This document shows, piece by piece, positions 1 through 7,102 of a stretch of 12,144 bases of DNA (position 1 is its first letter; the number at the start of each line of letters is the position of its first letter). This stretch comes from Anaerolineae bacterium (lineage in GTDB: Bacteria > Chloroflexota > Anaerolineae > 4572-78 > NAK82), in assembly GCA_025062175.1 (NCBI GenBank), contig JANXAX010000045.1, forward strand, positions 1-12,144, in the 5' to 3' direction. Position numbers and translations under genes: made by a program. The notes beneath the pieces are model-generated. The model was not told the DNA's origin, searched no databases, and saw only the letters and a program-made list of their open reading frames with translations.

Positions 1-13
1 CGTCATTCTGCCT

Positions 14-1207
14 ATGAGCTGGAGCGCGCGAGTGGGTCGCCTCCTGGGGTGGGTGGGGGGCAAGGCGGTTGTGGGGCTTGCGTTGAGCGGCGCGCTGCTC
101 GGCTGCAACCCCGCGCTGCCCCCCTTGCCGGCCGCTCTCCCTCCGGGACAAGCGCGGCTGCGCGTGGCCGTGCTCGCACCGTTGAGCGGCGAGCTGCTGC
201 CCTATGGCCGGACGGTGCGCCACGCGGTCGAGCTGGCCTTTGACGAATGGAACGCCCGCCGGACCAGCGGCCTCTTCTTAGAGGCCGTGGCGGAGGACAC
301 GCCGTGCGATGCCATACGCGCGCGCCAGGTGGCCGAACGCGTCATCGCGGCAGGCATGCGTTTCCTCATCGGCGGCGTCTGTTCCGAAGCGGCGGTGCCG
401 GTCGCTCGCGTAGCGGACCGAAGCGGCGCCCTGTTCATCGCCACAAGCGCCACACACCCATTGGTCACCGTCGACACCCATGGCAACCCGCGCCGGCTGG
501 CCTTTCGTACCACTTTCACCTACCCGCAGCAAGGACGGGCCGCGAGTCGCTTCCTGTTGCAGACGTTGCGCGCGGACCGGGTGGTGGTGATCTACAACGC
601 CGGCAGCCCCTTCGCCCGTGACGTGACGGCGGCCTTCCACACCGCCTTCACCCATCAGGGCGGCGATGCAACGCTCCTCGTGCTCCAGCCCGACCAACCG
701 TTCGATTTCGCTGCACACCGCGATGCCCTGGGACTGGCCGAAGCCAAGGCCGTGTACGTGCCAGACGATTACGCCACGCTGCGGCGTGTGTACGAGGCCC
801 TCCAGCAGCAGGGCATCCGCCGGCCCATTTTGGGCAGCGACTGGTGGAGCAAGCACGAGCTACAGCCGGCGGCGATGGAAGACGTCTACCTGGTGGCCCA
901 TTCCAGCCTCCCCGATGCCGGCCCGGCCGCAGCCCAGTGGGCCGCGCGCTATCGGGCAGCTTTTGCGGTGGAACCCGACACGCTGGCCGCCCTCGCCTAC
1001 GACGCCGCGACGCTGCTCGCGCAGGGCATCGCCCAGGCGCCAAGCCCCACGCCCGAAGCGGTGGCGAGCACGCTCCGCGCGATGACCTATGCCGGAGTCA
1101 CCGGGCGCTGGCGCTTCGACGCACACCATAACCCGCTCAAACAAGCTTTTTTCTTGACAGTCCAAAACGGCCGCCTCCAGTTCGCCGGCAGTGCCCCGGT
1201 CGAGTGA
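14..1207 (+). CDS. ABC transporter substrate-binding lipoprotein, branched-chain amino acid (LivJ/Peripla_BP_6) type
   Basis: The product (397 aa) should be the extracytoplasmic receptor of an amino-acid-type ABC importer. It begins with a basic stretch and a hydrophobic segment (about residues 15-30), ending in the lipobox L28-L29-G30-C31. Cys31 would be lipidated and anchor the protein to the membrane. A Pro/Ala-rich linker (about 32-48) leads to a type I periplasmic-binding fold: RLRVAVLAPLSGELLPYG opens the first lobe, and GVCSEAAVPVARVADRSG matches the ligand-loop region of the Leu/Ile/Val-binding family. Length is usual for the family. The ligand cannot be read from sequence; amide, urea and aromatic-acid receptors share this fold. 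No permease or ATPase genes lie beside it, so partners may lie upstream of the window. Only 13 bases precede the ATG, so the start is not fully secured. The next gene starts 43 bases downstream and encodes an amino-acid-type dehydrogenase, which suggests co-transcription. Confidence 0.85.
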   Translation: MSWSARVGRLLGWVGGKAVVGLALSGALLGCNPALPPLPAALPPGQARLRVAVLAPLSGELLPYGRTVRHAVELAFDEWNARRTSGLFLEAVAEDTPCDAIRARQVAERVIAAGMRFLIGGVCSEAAVPVARVADRSGALFIATSATHPLVTVDTHGNPRRLAFRTTFTYPQQGRAASRFLLQTLRADRVVVIYNAGSPFARDVTAAFHTAFTHQGGDATLLVLQPDQPFDFAAHRDALGLAEAKAVYVPDDYATLRRVYEALQQQGIRRPILGSDWWSKHELQPAAMEDVYLVAHSSLPDAGPAAAQWAARYRAAFAVEPDTLAALAYDAATLLAQGIAQAPSPTPEAVASTLRAMTYAGVTGRWRFDAHHNPLKQAFFLTVQNGRLQFAGSAPVE

Positions 1208-1235
1208 AGTGCATCCTGATGATTTCCATTTCGCC

Positions 1236-1242
1236 GAGGAGG
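1236..1242 (+). promoter_or_regulatory. Ribosome binding site that sets the start of the aldehyde dehydrogenase
   Basis: GAGGAGG lies 8 bases before a GTG at 1251. This favours the GTG over an in-frame ATG at 1191, which would overlap the end of the preceding gene by 17 bases and adds 20 residues with no family resemblance. Confidence 0.8.
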
Positions 1243-1250
1243 TTTGTACT

Positions 1251-2849
1251 GTGACCCAGCGCATCAAGATCACCTATGCAACCATGTCCGCCGATAACGA
1301 GGAGCTCCAATCTGCTCTGGACCGCGCGATCGAGCATGTGGTCTCCACATGGTTGGGCGTCGATCTGCCGATGTTCATCGATGGCCGGTGGGTGTCGGGC
1401 GCGCACAAGGGGCAGAAATTCAGCCCGATGGACACCACCCTCCATGTATGCAACTTCGCCCATGGGACGGCGGCGGATGCCCAGGCCGCCATCGCCGCGG
1501 CGAAGCGGGCCTTTCCGCAGTGGCGCAGGGTGCCATGGCCGGAGCGGGTGGCGCTCATCCGCCGGCTGGCCGAGCAGATCAGCGCACACAGCCTGGAGCT
1601 GGCTGCGCTGATGATCCTGGAGGTGGGCAAGAGCCGCCTGGAAGCCTTGGGTGAGGTGGAGGAGACGGCGGATCTGTTCCGCTACTATGCGAATTCCATG
1701 GAAAAAAACAACGGGTTTATCCACGCGCTCGGCAAGCTGAACCCGGATGATCCCCATGAGCGCAATTTCAGCGTCTTGCGACCCTATGGGGTGTGGGCGG
1801 TGATCTCCCCCTTCAACTTCCCGATGGCATTGTCGGCCGCGCCGATCGCGGCTGCCTTGCTCACCGGCAACACTGTGGTGTTCAAGGGCTCCTCGGAGAC
1901 CCCCTATACCAATTGGAAAGTGGCCGAGCTGTTCGCCGAGGCTGGGTTACCACCTGGGGTGTTCAACGCCCTGAGCGGCCCGGGCAGCACCGTGGGACAG
2001 GAGTTGGTGGACAACCCGGACATCTGCGGGTGGACCTTCACCGGGTCGTATGAGGTTGGCATGCACCTGTACCGCAAGGCGGCCAGTGGGATCTATCCGC
2101 GCTTCGCGATCATCGAGATGGGGGGCAAGAACCCGGTGATCGTCTCGGACACCGCCGACGTGTCCCAAGCAGTGACAGGGGTCGTGCGGGCGGCATTTGG
2201 GCTGAGCGGGCAGAAATGCTCCGCCTGCTCGCGCGTTTACGTCCAACGGGGCGTCTACGAGGCCTTCAAAGCGCAGCTCATCGCGCAGACGCGCGCCCTC
2301 AAGGTGGGGGTGCCAACCCAGCGCGACGTGTTTATGGGGAGTGTCATCAATCGTGCCGCATATGAGAACTACCAGCGTTATGTCGCGCTTGCCCGGCGCG
2401 ATGGGACGGTGTTGACGGGCGGCCAGGTGTTGACCGAAGGGCCTTTGGCGCGCGGTTATTACGTCGCTCCCACCATCGTCGAGGGCCTGCCCGAGGATCA
2501 CGCACTGGTCAAGACCGAGCTCTTCCTGCCCATCCTGCATCTGGCACGGGTTGACACCTTGCAAGAAGCGATGGACAAGGCCAACGACACGATTTATGGC
2601 CTCACCGCCGGTTTCTTCAGCCGAGACCCGGCCGAGATCGAATGGTTCTTCGAGCACATCGAGGCAGGCACGACGTACGTCAATCGCGCGGCCGGTGCGA
2701 CGACCGGCGCTTGGCCGGGCGTCCAGGCGTTTGGCGGCTGGAAGGGAAGTGGCTCCAGCGGCAAGGGGATCGGCGGTCTGTACACCCTCGCGTTGTACAT
2801 GCACGAGCAGAGCCGCACCATCATGGGCAACATCACCGGCATGGGATGA
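1251..2849 (+). CDS. Aldehyde dehydrogenase, probable L-glutamate gamma-semialdehyde (1-pyrroline-5-carboxylate) dehydrogenase, RocA-like
   Basis: This cytoplasmic NAD(P)-dependent aldehyde dehydrogenase (532 aa from the GTG start) has the full ALDH set of residues. Asn189 lies in SPFNFP (oxyanion hole), Lys212 in VVFKGS and FTGS at 263-266 (cofactor site). Glu289 lies in IIEMGGKNP, and the catalytic Cys323 in FGLSGQKCSACSR. The GQKCSACSR context and the N-terminal extension before the FIDGRW motif are typical of the RocA/P5C dehydrogenase branch, which oxidises glutamate semialdehyde to glutamate in proline and arginine breakdown. It differs from textbook members in ELFLP, where EEIFGP is usual, and in the C-terminal AFGGWKGSGSSGKG, so another aldehyde substrate is possible. 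It follows the amino-acid-type binding protein with a 43-base gap, probably as one transcript. It converges on the downstream minus-strand regulator with only 24 bases between stop codons and no clear terminator. Confidence 0.88.
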   Translation: MTQRIKITYATMSADNEELQSALDRAIEHVVSTWLGVDLPMFIDGRWVSGAHKGQKFSPMDTTLHVCNFAHGTAADAQAAIAAAKRAFPQWRRVPWPERVALIRRLAEQISAHSLELAALMILEVGKSRLEALGEVEETADLFRYYANSMEKNNGFIHALGKLNPDDPHERNFSVLRPYGVWAVISPFNFPMALSAAPIAAALLTGNTVVFKGSSETPYTNWKVAELFAEAGLPPGVFNALSGPGSTVGQELVDNPDICGWTFTGSYEVGMHLYRKAASGIYPRFAIIEMGGKNPVIVSDTADVSQAVTGVVRAAFGLSGQKCSACSRVYVQRGVYEAFKAQLIAQTRALKVGVPTQRDVFMGSVINRAAYENYQRYVALARRDGTVLTGGQVLTEGPLARGYYVAPTIVEGLPEDHALVKTELFLPILHLARVDTLQEAMDKANDTIYGLTAGFFSRDPAEIEWFFEHIEAGTTYVNRAAGATTGAWPGVQAFGGWKGSGSSGKGIGGLYTLALYMHEQSRTIMGNITGMG

Positions 2850-2873
2850 GCAGCGCGCGACCTCTGGGGACAG

Positions 2874-4349
2874 TCAGACGGTCTGGCGCGCCGCTTCGAG
2901 CTCCAGCTCCAGGCCCAGGATGCGCGCCAAGTAGCCCAGGATGAATTTGTGGCGCATCGTGATGCGGGTCTTTTGCCGCCACGCGACCCAAATCCCGCCG
3001 CGCGTACCACCACGCGAGTCGTGGGCCAAGACGCCGACGGCCATCACCAGGCGCTCCGCGTCGCGTTCTGGAGGGAAATCCGCGAGCAAGGTGATGGGCA
3101 GGTTGTGCGACATCAGATCGCTCGTCTGCGTGAGTGAGGTCCATTGTAGGCGCGGCAGCAGCTGCCCGGCCGTCTCGACCGAAATGCCGAGGCATCCTCT
3201 CAACTCGGGTGTGCTGGCCTCTCCCCAACACACCCATCCGACTGCGTTCGCATCCAGCACGGCGCGCATCTGGGCGAGCGTGCCGGCATCTTGAAACGAG
3301 ACGCTGGGGCCGAGACGGGCGATCGCTTCATACAGACGGATGACCTCAATCTCGCGGGTGGCGAATAGATGGTCGTCACCCGTGAGTTGTTCGGGCGTCT
3401 GCGCGTTTCCTTCTTCTTGATACACGCACACGCGATTGCGTCCGGCCTGTTTCGCCTTGTAAACGGCCGCGTCGGCGGCCTGGAGCAATGCCGAGGCCGT
3501 CTTCTCGCTCACCTGGTCGAGCGAGGCGACTCCCAGGCTGGCCGTGAGTGCACGGATCTCTTCGAAGGCTGAGACCAGAGGTGTGTCCGCCAAAGAACGG
3601 ATGACGCAGGGCCACAGACTCGCGGCGATCACCTGGCGCAACCGTTGGGCAACCGCCCAAGCGGCGGTGCGCTCCACCCCCGGCAACACGATGACGAACT
3701 CCTCACCCCCATAGCGCGCCGGGATGTCGGTGGCCCGCACCTGAGCGCGGAGGAGATCCGCCAGCGCCTGCAGAGCGCGGTCGCCGACGGCGTGGCCAAA
3801 CCGATCGTTGACCTGCTTGAAGTGGTCGAGGTCCAACCAGATAACGCTGAGCGGCTCTCCCGACCGGACCGCCACTGCCACTTCGCGCGCCAGGACCTCA
3901 TCCAGCATATAGCGATTGGGGAGCGAGGTGAGGCTGTCACTCGTGGCGATGCGGTGTAATTGCATCTGGGATCTGACCCAGCGCAACCCCACTTCGATGC
4001 GCGCGCGCAGCTCGTGCAAAGCCGCCGGTTTGACGATGTAATCGTCGGCACCGGACTCCAGGTTGGCGACGTAGCTCTCACGCTCATCTCGGGCTGTCAG
4101 GATGATCACGTAGACGGGGTGCAGATCGGGGTTGCTTTTCAACTCCCGGCACAATGCCGTTCCATCTATCCCGGGCATCATGAGGTCCGTGATGACCACC
4201 TGGGGGCGCAGCTCCAGCGCCTGACGGAGGGCATCCGCGCCGTTGGTTGCGACTGCGACGTGATAGCCATCTTTACACAGGGCATATTTGAGCAGCCGCA
4301 CCATATCCGGGTCATCGTCCACCACCAGCACGCGCGCTTTTTCGGTCAT
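2874..4349 (-). CDS. Response regulator with diguanylate cyclase (REC-GGDEF) and C-terminal GAF-like region
   Basis: This is a predicted cytoplasmic two-component output protein (491 aa) making cyclic di-GMP. The receiver domain (about 5-120) has the acidic pocket DDD at 11-13, phospho-acceptor Asp55 in VVITDLMMPG, Thr85 and Lys107 in DDYIVKPA. The GGDEF domain (about 135-310) has DSLTSLPNR, the metal-binding DLDHFKQVND and the active-site GGEEF at 214-218. An RATD at 205-208, exactly five residues before GGEEF, is an intact inhibitory I-site, so product feedback inhibition is expected. Residues about 330-491 look like a divergent GAF domain (LYEAIARLG near the start, a Trp/Gly-rich core) placed after the cyclase, which is not the usual order. 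No histidine kinase gene lies next to it. No Shine-Dalgarno precedes the ATG; a promoter-like pair ends 7 bases upstream of it (see 4357-4385). Confidence 0.93.
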   Translation of the reverse strand: MTEKARVLVVDDDPDMVRLLKYALCKDGYHVAVATNGADALRQALELRPQVVITDLMMPGIDGTALCRELKSNPDLHPVYVIILTARDERESYVANLESGADDYIVKPAALHELRARIEVGLRWVRSQMQLHRIATSDSLTSLPNRYMLDEVLAREVAVAVRSGEPLSVIWLDLDHFKQVNDRFGHAVGDRALQALADLLRAQVRATDIPARYGGEEFVIVLPGVERTAAWAVAQRLRQVIAASLWPCVIRSLADTPLVSAFEEIRALTASLGVASLDQVSEKTASALLQAADAAVYKAKQAGRNRVCVYQEEGNAQTPEQLTGDDHLFATREIEVIRLYEAIARLGPSVSFQDAGTLAQMRAVLDANAVGWVCWGEASTPELRGCLGISVETAGQLLPRLQWTSLTQTSDLMSHNLPITLLADFPPERDAERLVMAVGVLAHDSRGGTRGGIWVAWRQKTRITMRHKFILGYLARILGLELELEAARQTV

Positions 4350-4356
4350 ACATCAT

Positions 4357-4385
4357 ACTATGCCACACAATAACACTTACGTCAA
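4357..4385 (-). promoter_or_regulatory. Candidate sigma70-type promoter of the REC-GGDEF gene
   Basis: On the minus strand, TTGACG (4385-4380) is followed by a 17-base spacer and CATAGT (4362-4357). Only 7 bases separate the -10-like hexamer from the ATG, so transcription would start at or within a base or two of the start codon. The -10 matches consensus at 4 of 6 positions, so this is a moderate call. Confidence 0.45.
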
Positions 4386-4423
4386 GACAGGGTGCCGGGG
4401 TGGGGACATCCGGAGGTGGTCTG

Positions 4424-4490
4424 CCCCCACCATGGGGGAGTCAACCCCCCTCGCCCGCCACGCCGCGAGCGGGGGCCGGGGATGAGGGAA
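4424..4490. repeat. GC-rich palindromic intergenic repeat remnant (copy 1)
   Basis: The stretch holds runs that can fold in alternative ways. CCCCC (4424-4428) can pair with GGGGG (4434-4438), which in turn can pair with the C-run at 4445-4450. The end GGGGATGAGGGAA (4478-4490) is the exact reverse complement of TTCCCTCATCCCC at 8239-8251 in another gap, which marks a dispersed element in opposite orientation. No coding potential is apparent. Confidence 0.45.
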
Positions 4491-4538
4491 TCACACCTAT
4501 CTCACCACTTCTCTTCCTAAAAAAGCCTGCTCACCCCC

Positions 4539-4566
4539 TTGACAAAGATGCCGAAGCTGCTATAAT
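4539..4566 (+). promoter_or_regulatory. Strong sigma70-type promoter of the lacI-led gene cluster
   Basis: A perfect -35 TTGACA (4539-4544) and a perfect -10 TATAAT (4561-4566) are separated by 16 bases. The expected start is near 4573, giving a leader of roughly 114 bases before the lacI ATG. The first operator covers the expected start site and the second lies in the leader, as expected of a repressed promoter. Confidence 0.8.
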
Positions 4567-4567
4567 A

Positions 4568-4583
4568 ATGGTATCGGTACCAT
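4568..4583. promoter_or_regulatory. LacI-family operator O1
   Basis: ATGGTA-TCGG-TACCAT has perfect 6-base inverted arms and a central CpG, a common feature of LacI/PurR-family operators. It starts one base after the -10 hexamer and covers the expected transcription start, so bound repressor would block RNA polymerase. Confidence 0.72.
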
Positions 4584-4609
4584 AACCACCCAGGGTGACT
4601 CCAGTGGGG

Positions 4610-4625
4610 ATGGTACGCATACCAT
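4610..4625. promoter_or_regulatory. LacI-family operator O2
   Basis: ATGGTA-CGCA-TACCAT has the same arms as O1 with a different 4-base centre. Its centre lies 42 bp from that of O1, about four helical turns, so two dimers would sit on the same face of the DNA. It lies in the leader, 61 bases before the lacI ATG. Confidence 0.7.
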
Positions 4626-4686
4626 AATCCGGACGAGGGAGTTGCGCCGTGAGATATCCGCCCGGACTCGCGAGGAAGCTGCGCGG

Positions 4687-5772
4687 ATGAGCCCGACGAT
4701 TCGCGATGTGGCGCGCAAAGCCGGTGTCGCCCCGATCACGGTCTCGCGCGTGATCAACAACTCTGGTTACGTCAGCCCGGAGACGCGCAGCCGCGTCGAA
4801 GCCGCCATCGCCGAGCTGCACTATGTGCCCAACACGCTGGCACGCAGCCTGCGCTTCAAGAAGACGCGCGTGCTGGCGCTCATCGTCACCGATATCACCA
4901 ACCCCTTCTGGACGACCGTGGCGCGCGGGGTCGAGGACGTCGCCAACGCCCACGGCTTCAGCCTCATCCTCTGCAACACCGACGAGGACGAAGCCAAACA
5001 GGATGCCTACCTGCAGGCGCTGCTGCAAAAGCGCGTGGACGGCTTCTTGCTGGCGCCGGCGCGCAGCGTCGCCGACCCGGTGCGCACCATCCAGGCGCAG
5101 AATGTGCCGGTGGTGGTGCTCGACCGCCGCATCCCCGAGGCCGCCGTGGACGTGGTGCGCAGCGACTCAGAAGGGGGCGCCCACCGCCTGGTCACCTATC
5201 TCCTGGCGCTGGGCCACCGCCACATCGCCGCCCTCTCCGGCCCGCCGACAGTCTCCACCGCGCTGGACCGCGTCGCCGGCTACCGCCGCGCCCTGGCCGA
5301 GGCAGGCCTGCCACCCGCAGCGGAAATGGTCTTCTATGGTCGCTATGACATCCCCAGCCGCTACCACAACGCCCAGCGCGCCCAGAAGCGCACCCCGCGC
5401 CCGACGGCGCTCTTCGCCGCCAACAACTTCATCGCCCTCGGCGCGCTGCGCGCCCTCGAGGAAGCCGGCCTGCGCGTCCCCGACGAGGTCGCCCTGGTCT
5501 GCTTCGACGACATCCCCCTGTGGCTGCAGATCACCCCTTTCTTCACCACAGCCGCGCAACGCGCCTATCAGATGGGACAACGCGCCACCGAACTGCTGCT
5601 CGAACGCCTGGCCGGGCCGGACATGCGCGCGCCGCGCGAGATCGTCTTGCCCGTGGACATCGTGGTGCGCCAGTCCTCAGGCAGCCTGCGCACACCCGCT
5701 TCCCCGCTCGCCGACGGCGCTCGCCAACCGGAGGGCCAATGGGATCAGCATCCGCATAGATTGATTGGATGA
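4687..5772 (+). CDS. LacI-family transcriptional regulator
   Basis: The product (361 aa) is a DNA-binding repressor or activator that responds to a small ligand, usually a sugar. The N-terminal helix-turn-helix (TIRDVARKAGVAPITVSRVI, residues 4-23) and the hinge helix YVPNTLARSL (about 47-56) are canonical. The effector domain starts at VLALIVTDITNPFW and continues through GHRHIAALSGP and a late FDDIP motif, as in other members. Its roughly 25-residue C-terminal tail after VRQSSG is longer than usual. ATG 4687 was chosen because GAGGA (4672-4676) precedes it and MSPTIRDVA is the usual family start; an in-frame TTG at 4642 is possible but less likely. The gene sits behind two matching palindromic operators and a strong promoter, so autoregulation is likely. 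The first UROD-like gene follows after 30 bases, so the regulator and the enzymes probably share a transcript. The effector is unknown; a rhamnose-like or methylated sugar is a guess from neighbours. Confidence 0.94.
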   Translation: MSPTIRDVARKAGVAPITVSRVINNSGYVSPETRSRVEAAIAELHYVPNTLARSLRFKKTRVLALIVTDITNPFWTTVARGVEDVANAHGFSLILCNTDEDEAKQDAYLQALLQKRVDGFLLAPARSVADPVRTIQAQNVPVVVLDRRIPEAAVDVVRSDSEGGAHRLVTYLLALGHRHIAALSGPPTVSTALDRVAGYRRALAEAGLPPAAEMVFYGRYDIPSRYHNAQRAQKRTPRPTALFAANNFIALGALRALEEAGLRVPDEVALVCFDDIPLWLQITPFFTTAAQRAYQMGQRATELLLERLAGPDMRAPREIVLPVDIVVRQSSGSLRTPASPLADGARQPEGQWDQHPHRLIG

Positions 5773-5780
5773 GTTGGTGT

Positions 5781-5789
5781 AGGAGGTGA
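5781..5789 (+). promoter_or_regulatory. Strong Shine-Dalgarno before the first UROD-like gene
   Basis: AGGAGGTGA matches the 16S 3' end very well but lies 16 bases (counted from AGGAGG) from the ATG at 5803, longer than usual. No other start codon lies at the ideal distance in this frame, and MNHRERLLTAL is a typical UROD-family start, so ATG 5803 is kept. Confidence 0.55.
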
Positions 5790-5802
5790 AAAGAGAACTG
5801 AG

Positions 5803-6924
5803 ATGAACCACCGCGAGCGCCTGTTGACCGCACTCGAGCGCGGCAAGCCCGACCGCCTGCCCGCCACCATCCACGGCTGGATGGACTATTGGGCGAACAA
5901 GTACATGAACGGCGCCGACCAGTTCGAAATCTACCGCTACTTCGACATGGACGCGCAGATCTTCTACTTCGCCTGGCTGGACGAGCCGGTCGTCTCGGCC
6001 ATGTACTTCACCGGCGACCTGGTGCCCGGCCCGAACTGGAAAGTGCACTACGACATCGTCAAATCGGACGCCGTCTCGACCATCTACAAGTTCACCATCG
6101 AAACACCCGAAGGCATCCTGACCAAGACGATGGAGAAGAACGACCAGATGGCCTGGGTGACCGAGTACCCGATCAAGGAAAAGGACCAGATCCACTGGAT
6201 CCGCAAGTACATGCCGCTGCCGCGCCCCGACATCCAACGCATCAATCAAGCGTTTGAGCGCATGGGCGACATGGGCATCCTGCGCGCCGGCATCTTCAAC
6301 CATCAGGGCGGCTGCTGGCAGGATGCGTGCAACTATGTGGGCACCCAGCGGATGATCATGGAAGTGTTCGACGACCCCGCCTGGGTGCACGAGTTTTTGG
6401 GCATCATCCTGGATTACAAGCTCAAGTTCATCGAGAGCTTGCGCGGCGCACGCATCGACATGCTGGAGAACGGCGGCGGCGACGGCAGCATGTCGGTCAT
6501 CTCGCCTGCCATCTTCGAGGAGTTCTGTCTGCCCTACGACCGCCAGATCAGCGCCGCGCTGCATGAAATCGGCATCCGCACGGTGTACCACACCTGCGGC
6601 AAAATGATGGCACAGCTGCACCTCATCAAGCAGACCGGCTGCGACGCCAGCGAGACGCTTACCCCACCCGGCATGGGCGGTGATGCCGACCTGCGCAAGA
6701 TCAAGGAGACGCTGGGCGACACCATGGCACTCATCGGCGGCTTCGATCAGAAGACCGGCTTCGAGCGCGGCAATCCGCAGGTCATCCGCCGGCAGATCGA
6801 ACACATCTGGGAAGCGGCGGCCAAGGACGGCGGTTACATCATGGCCGCCTCGGATCACTTCTTCGAGGGCGACCCGGAGAACATCCGCGCCTATGTGGAG
6901 ATCGCCAAGGAGTTCCGGTATTGA
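5803..6924 (+). CDS. UROD-superfamily protein 1 (MtaA/CmuA-like methyltransferase fold)
   Basis: This 373-aa protein has the layout of the uroporphyrinogen decarboxylase superfamily: RERLLTALERGKPDRLP at the N-terminus, the ISPAIFEEFCLPY strand-helix block (233-245), then YHTCG with His263 and Cys265. It ends with GGYIMAASDH and DPENIRAYVE. It lacks the N-terminal Arg-rich RQAGR-type signature of HemE, so it should not be a haem-pathway decarboxylase. H-x-C is the zinc site in the corrinoid:thiol methyltransferases MtaA, MtbA and CmuA. The cysteine present in two paralogues before the C-terminal third (NGC/GGC) is replaced here by GGFDQ, and this is the most divergent of the four at that site. 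A conserved His352 lies where I expect the third zinc ligand. It follows lacI by 30 bases and is probably in its operon. Reaction and substrate are unknown; methyl transfer is inferred from family only. Confidence 0.85.
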   Translation: MNHRERLLTALERGKPDRLPATIHGWMDYWANKYMNGADQFEIYRYFDMDAQIFYFAWLDEPVVSAMYFTGDLVPGPNWKVHYDIVKSDAVSTIYKFTIETPEGILTKTMEKNDQMAWVTEYPIKEKDQIHWIRKYMPLPRPDIQRINQAFERMGDMGILRAGIFNHQGGCWQDACNYVGTQRMIMEVFDDPAWVHEFLGIILDYKLKFIESLRGARIDMLENGGGDGSMSVISPAIFEEFCLPYDRQISAALHEIGIRTVYHTCGKMMAQLHLIKQTGCDASETLTPPGMGGDADLRKIKETLGDTMALIGGFDQKTGFERGNPQVIRRQIEHIWEAAAKDGGYIMAASDHFFEGDPENIRAYVEIAKEFRY

Positions 6925-7090
6925 AGCCTGGGCATGAAGCGGAGATCGGCCATGGCGTTGCAAGACGGTCCACAGCGGTTGCAATTGCCCCTTGCGGGTC
7001 TACAGCCGCGCGCCCGCTTGGGCGGGGGGAAGGGCGCCTGCAGGGAGACGTCCGGTGGATGCCGGGCTCGCCAGACTCACCCTGGAGGCG

Positions 7091-7096
7091 GGAGGT
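7091..7096 (+). promoter_or_regulatory. Ribosome binding site that sets the start of UROD-like gene 2
   Basis: GGAGGT lies 6 bases before ATG 7103. An in-frame start codon at 6992 would add 37 residues of Arg/Ala/Gly-rich sequence unlike the family, so 7103 is preferred. Confidence 0.75.
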
Positions 7097-7102
7097 AGTG
7101 CG

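Noticed and set aside
2875..2885. CAGAC-G-GTCTG inverted repeat between the convergent genes as a terminator
   Set aside because: The stem is only 5 bases with a 1-base loop, it has no T-run, and it overlaps the end of the regulator gene.
5677..6984. A 435-codon open frame on the minus strand over UROD-like gene 1
   Set aside because: It is the antisense shadow of a well-supported gene in GC-rich DNA and its translation shows no family motifs. The same holds for the long minus-strand frames at 6839-8095, 8720-9817 and 1947-2804.
6925..7102. Promoter or terminator between UROD-like genes 1 and 2
   Set aside because: Only a short GC hairpin with a 5-base stem near 7010-7025 is visible, with no T-run and no convincing -35/-10 pair.
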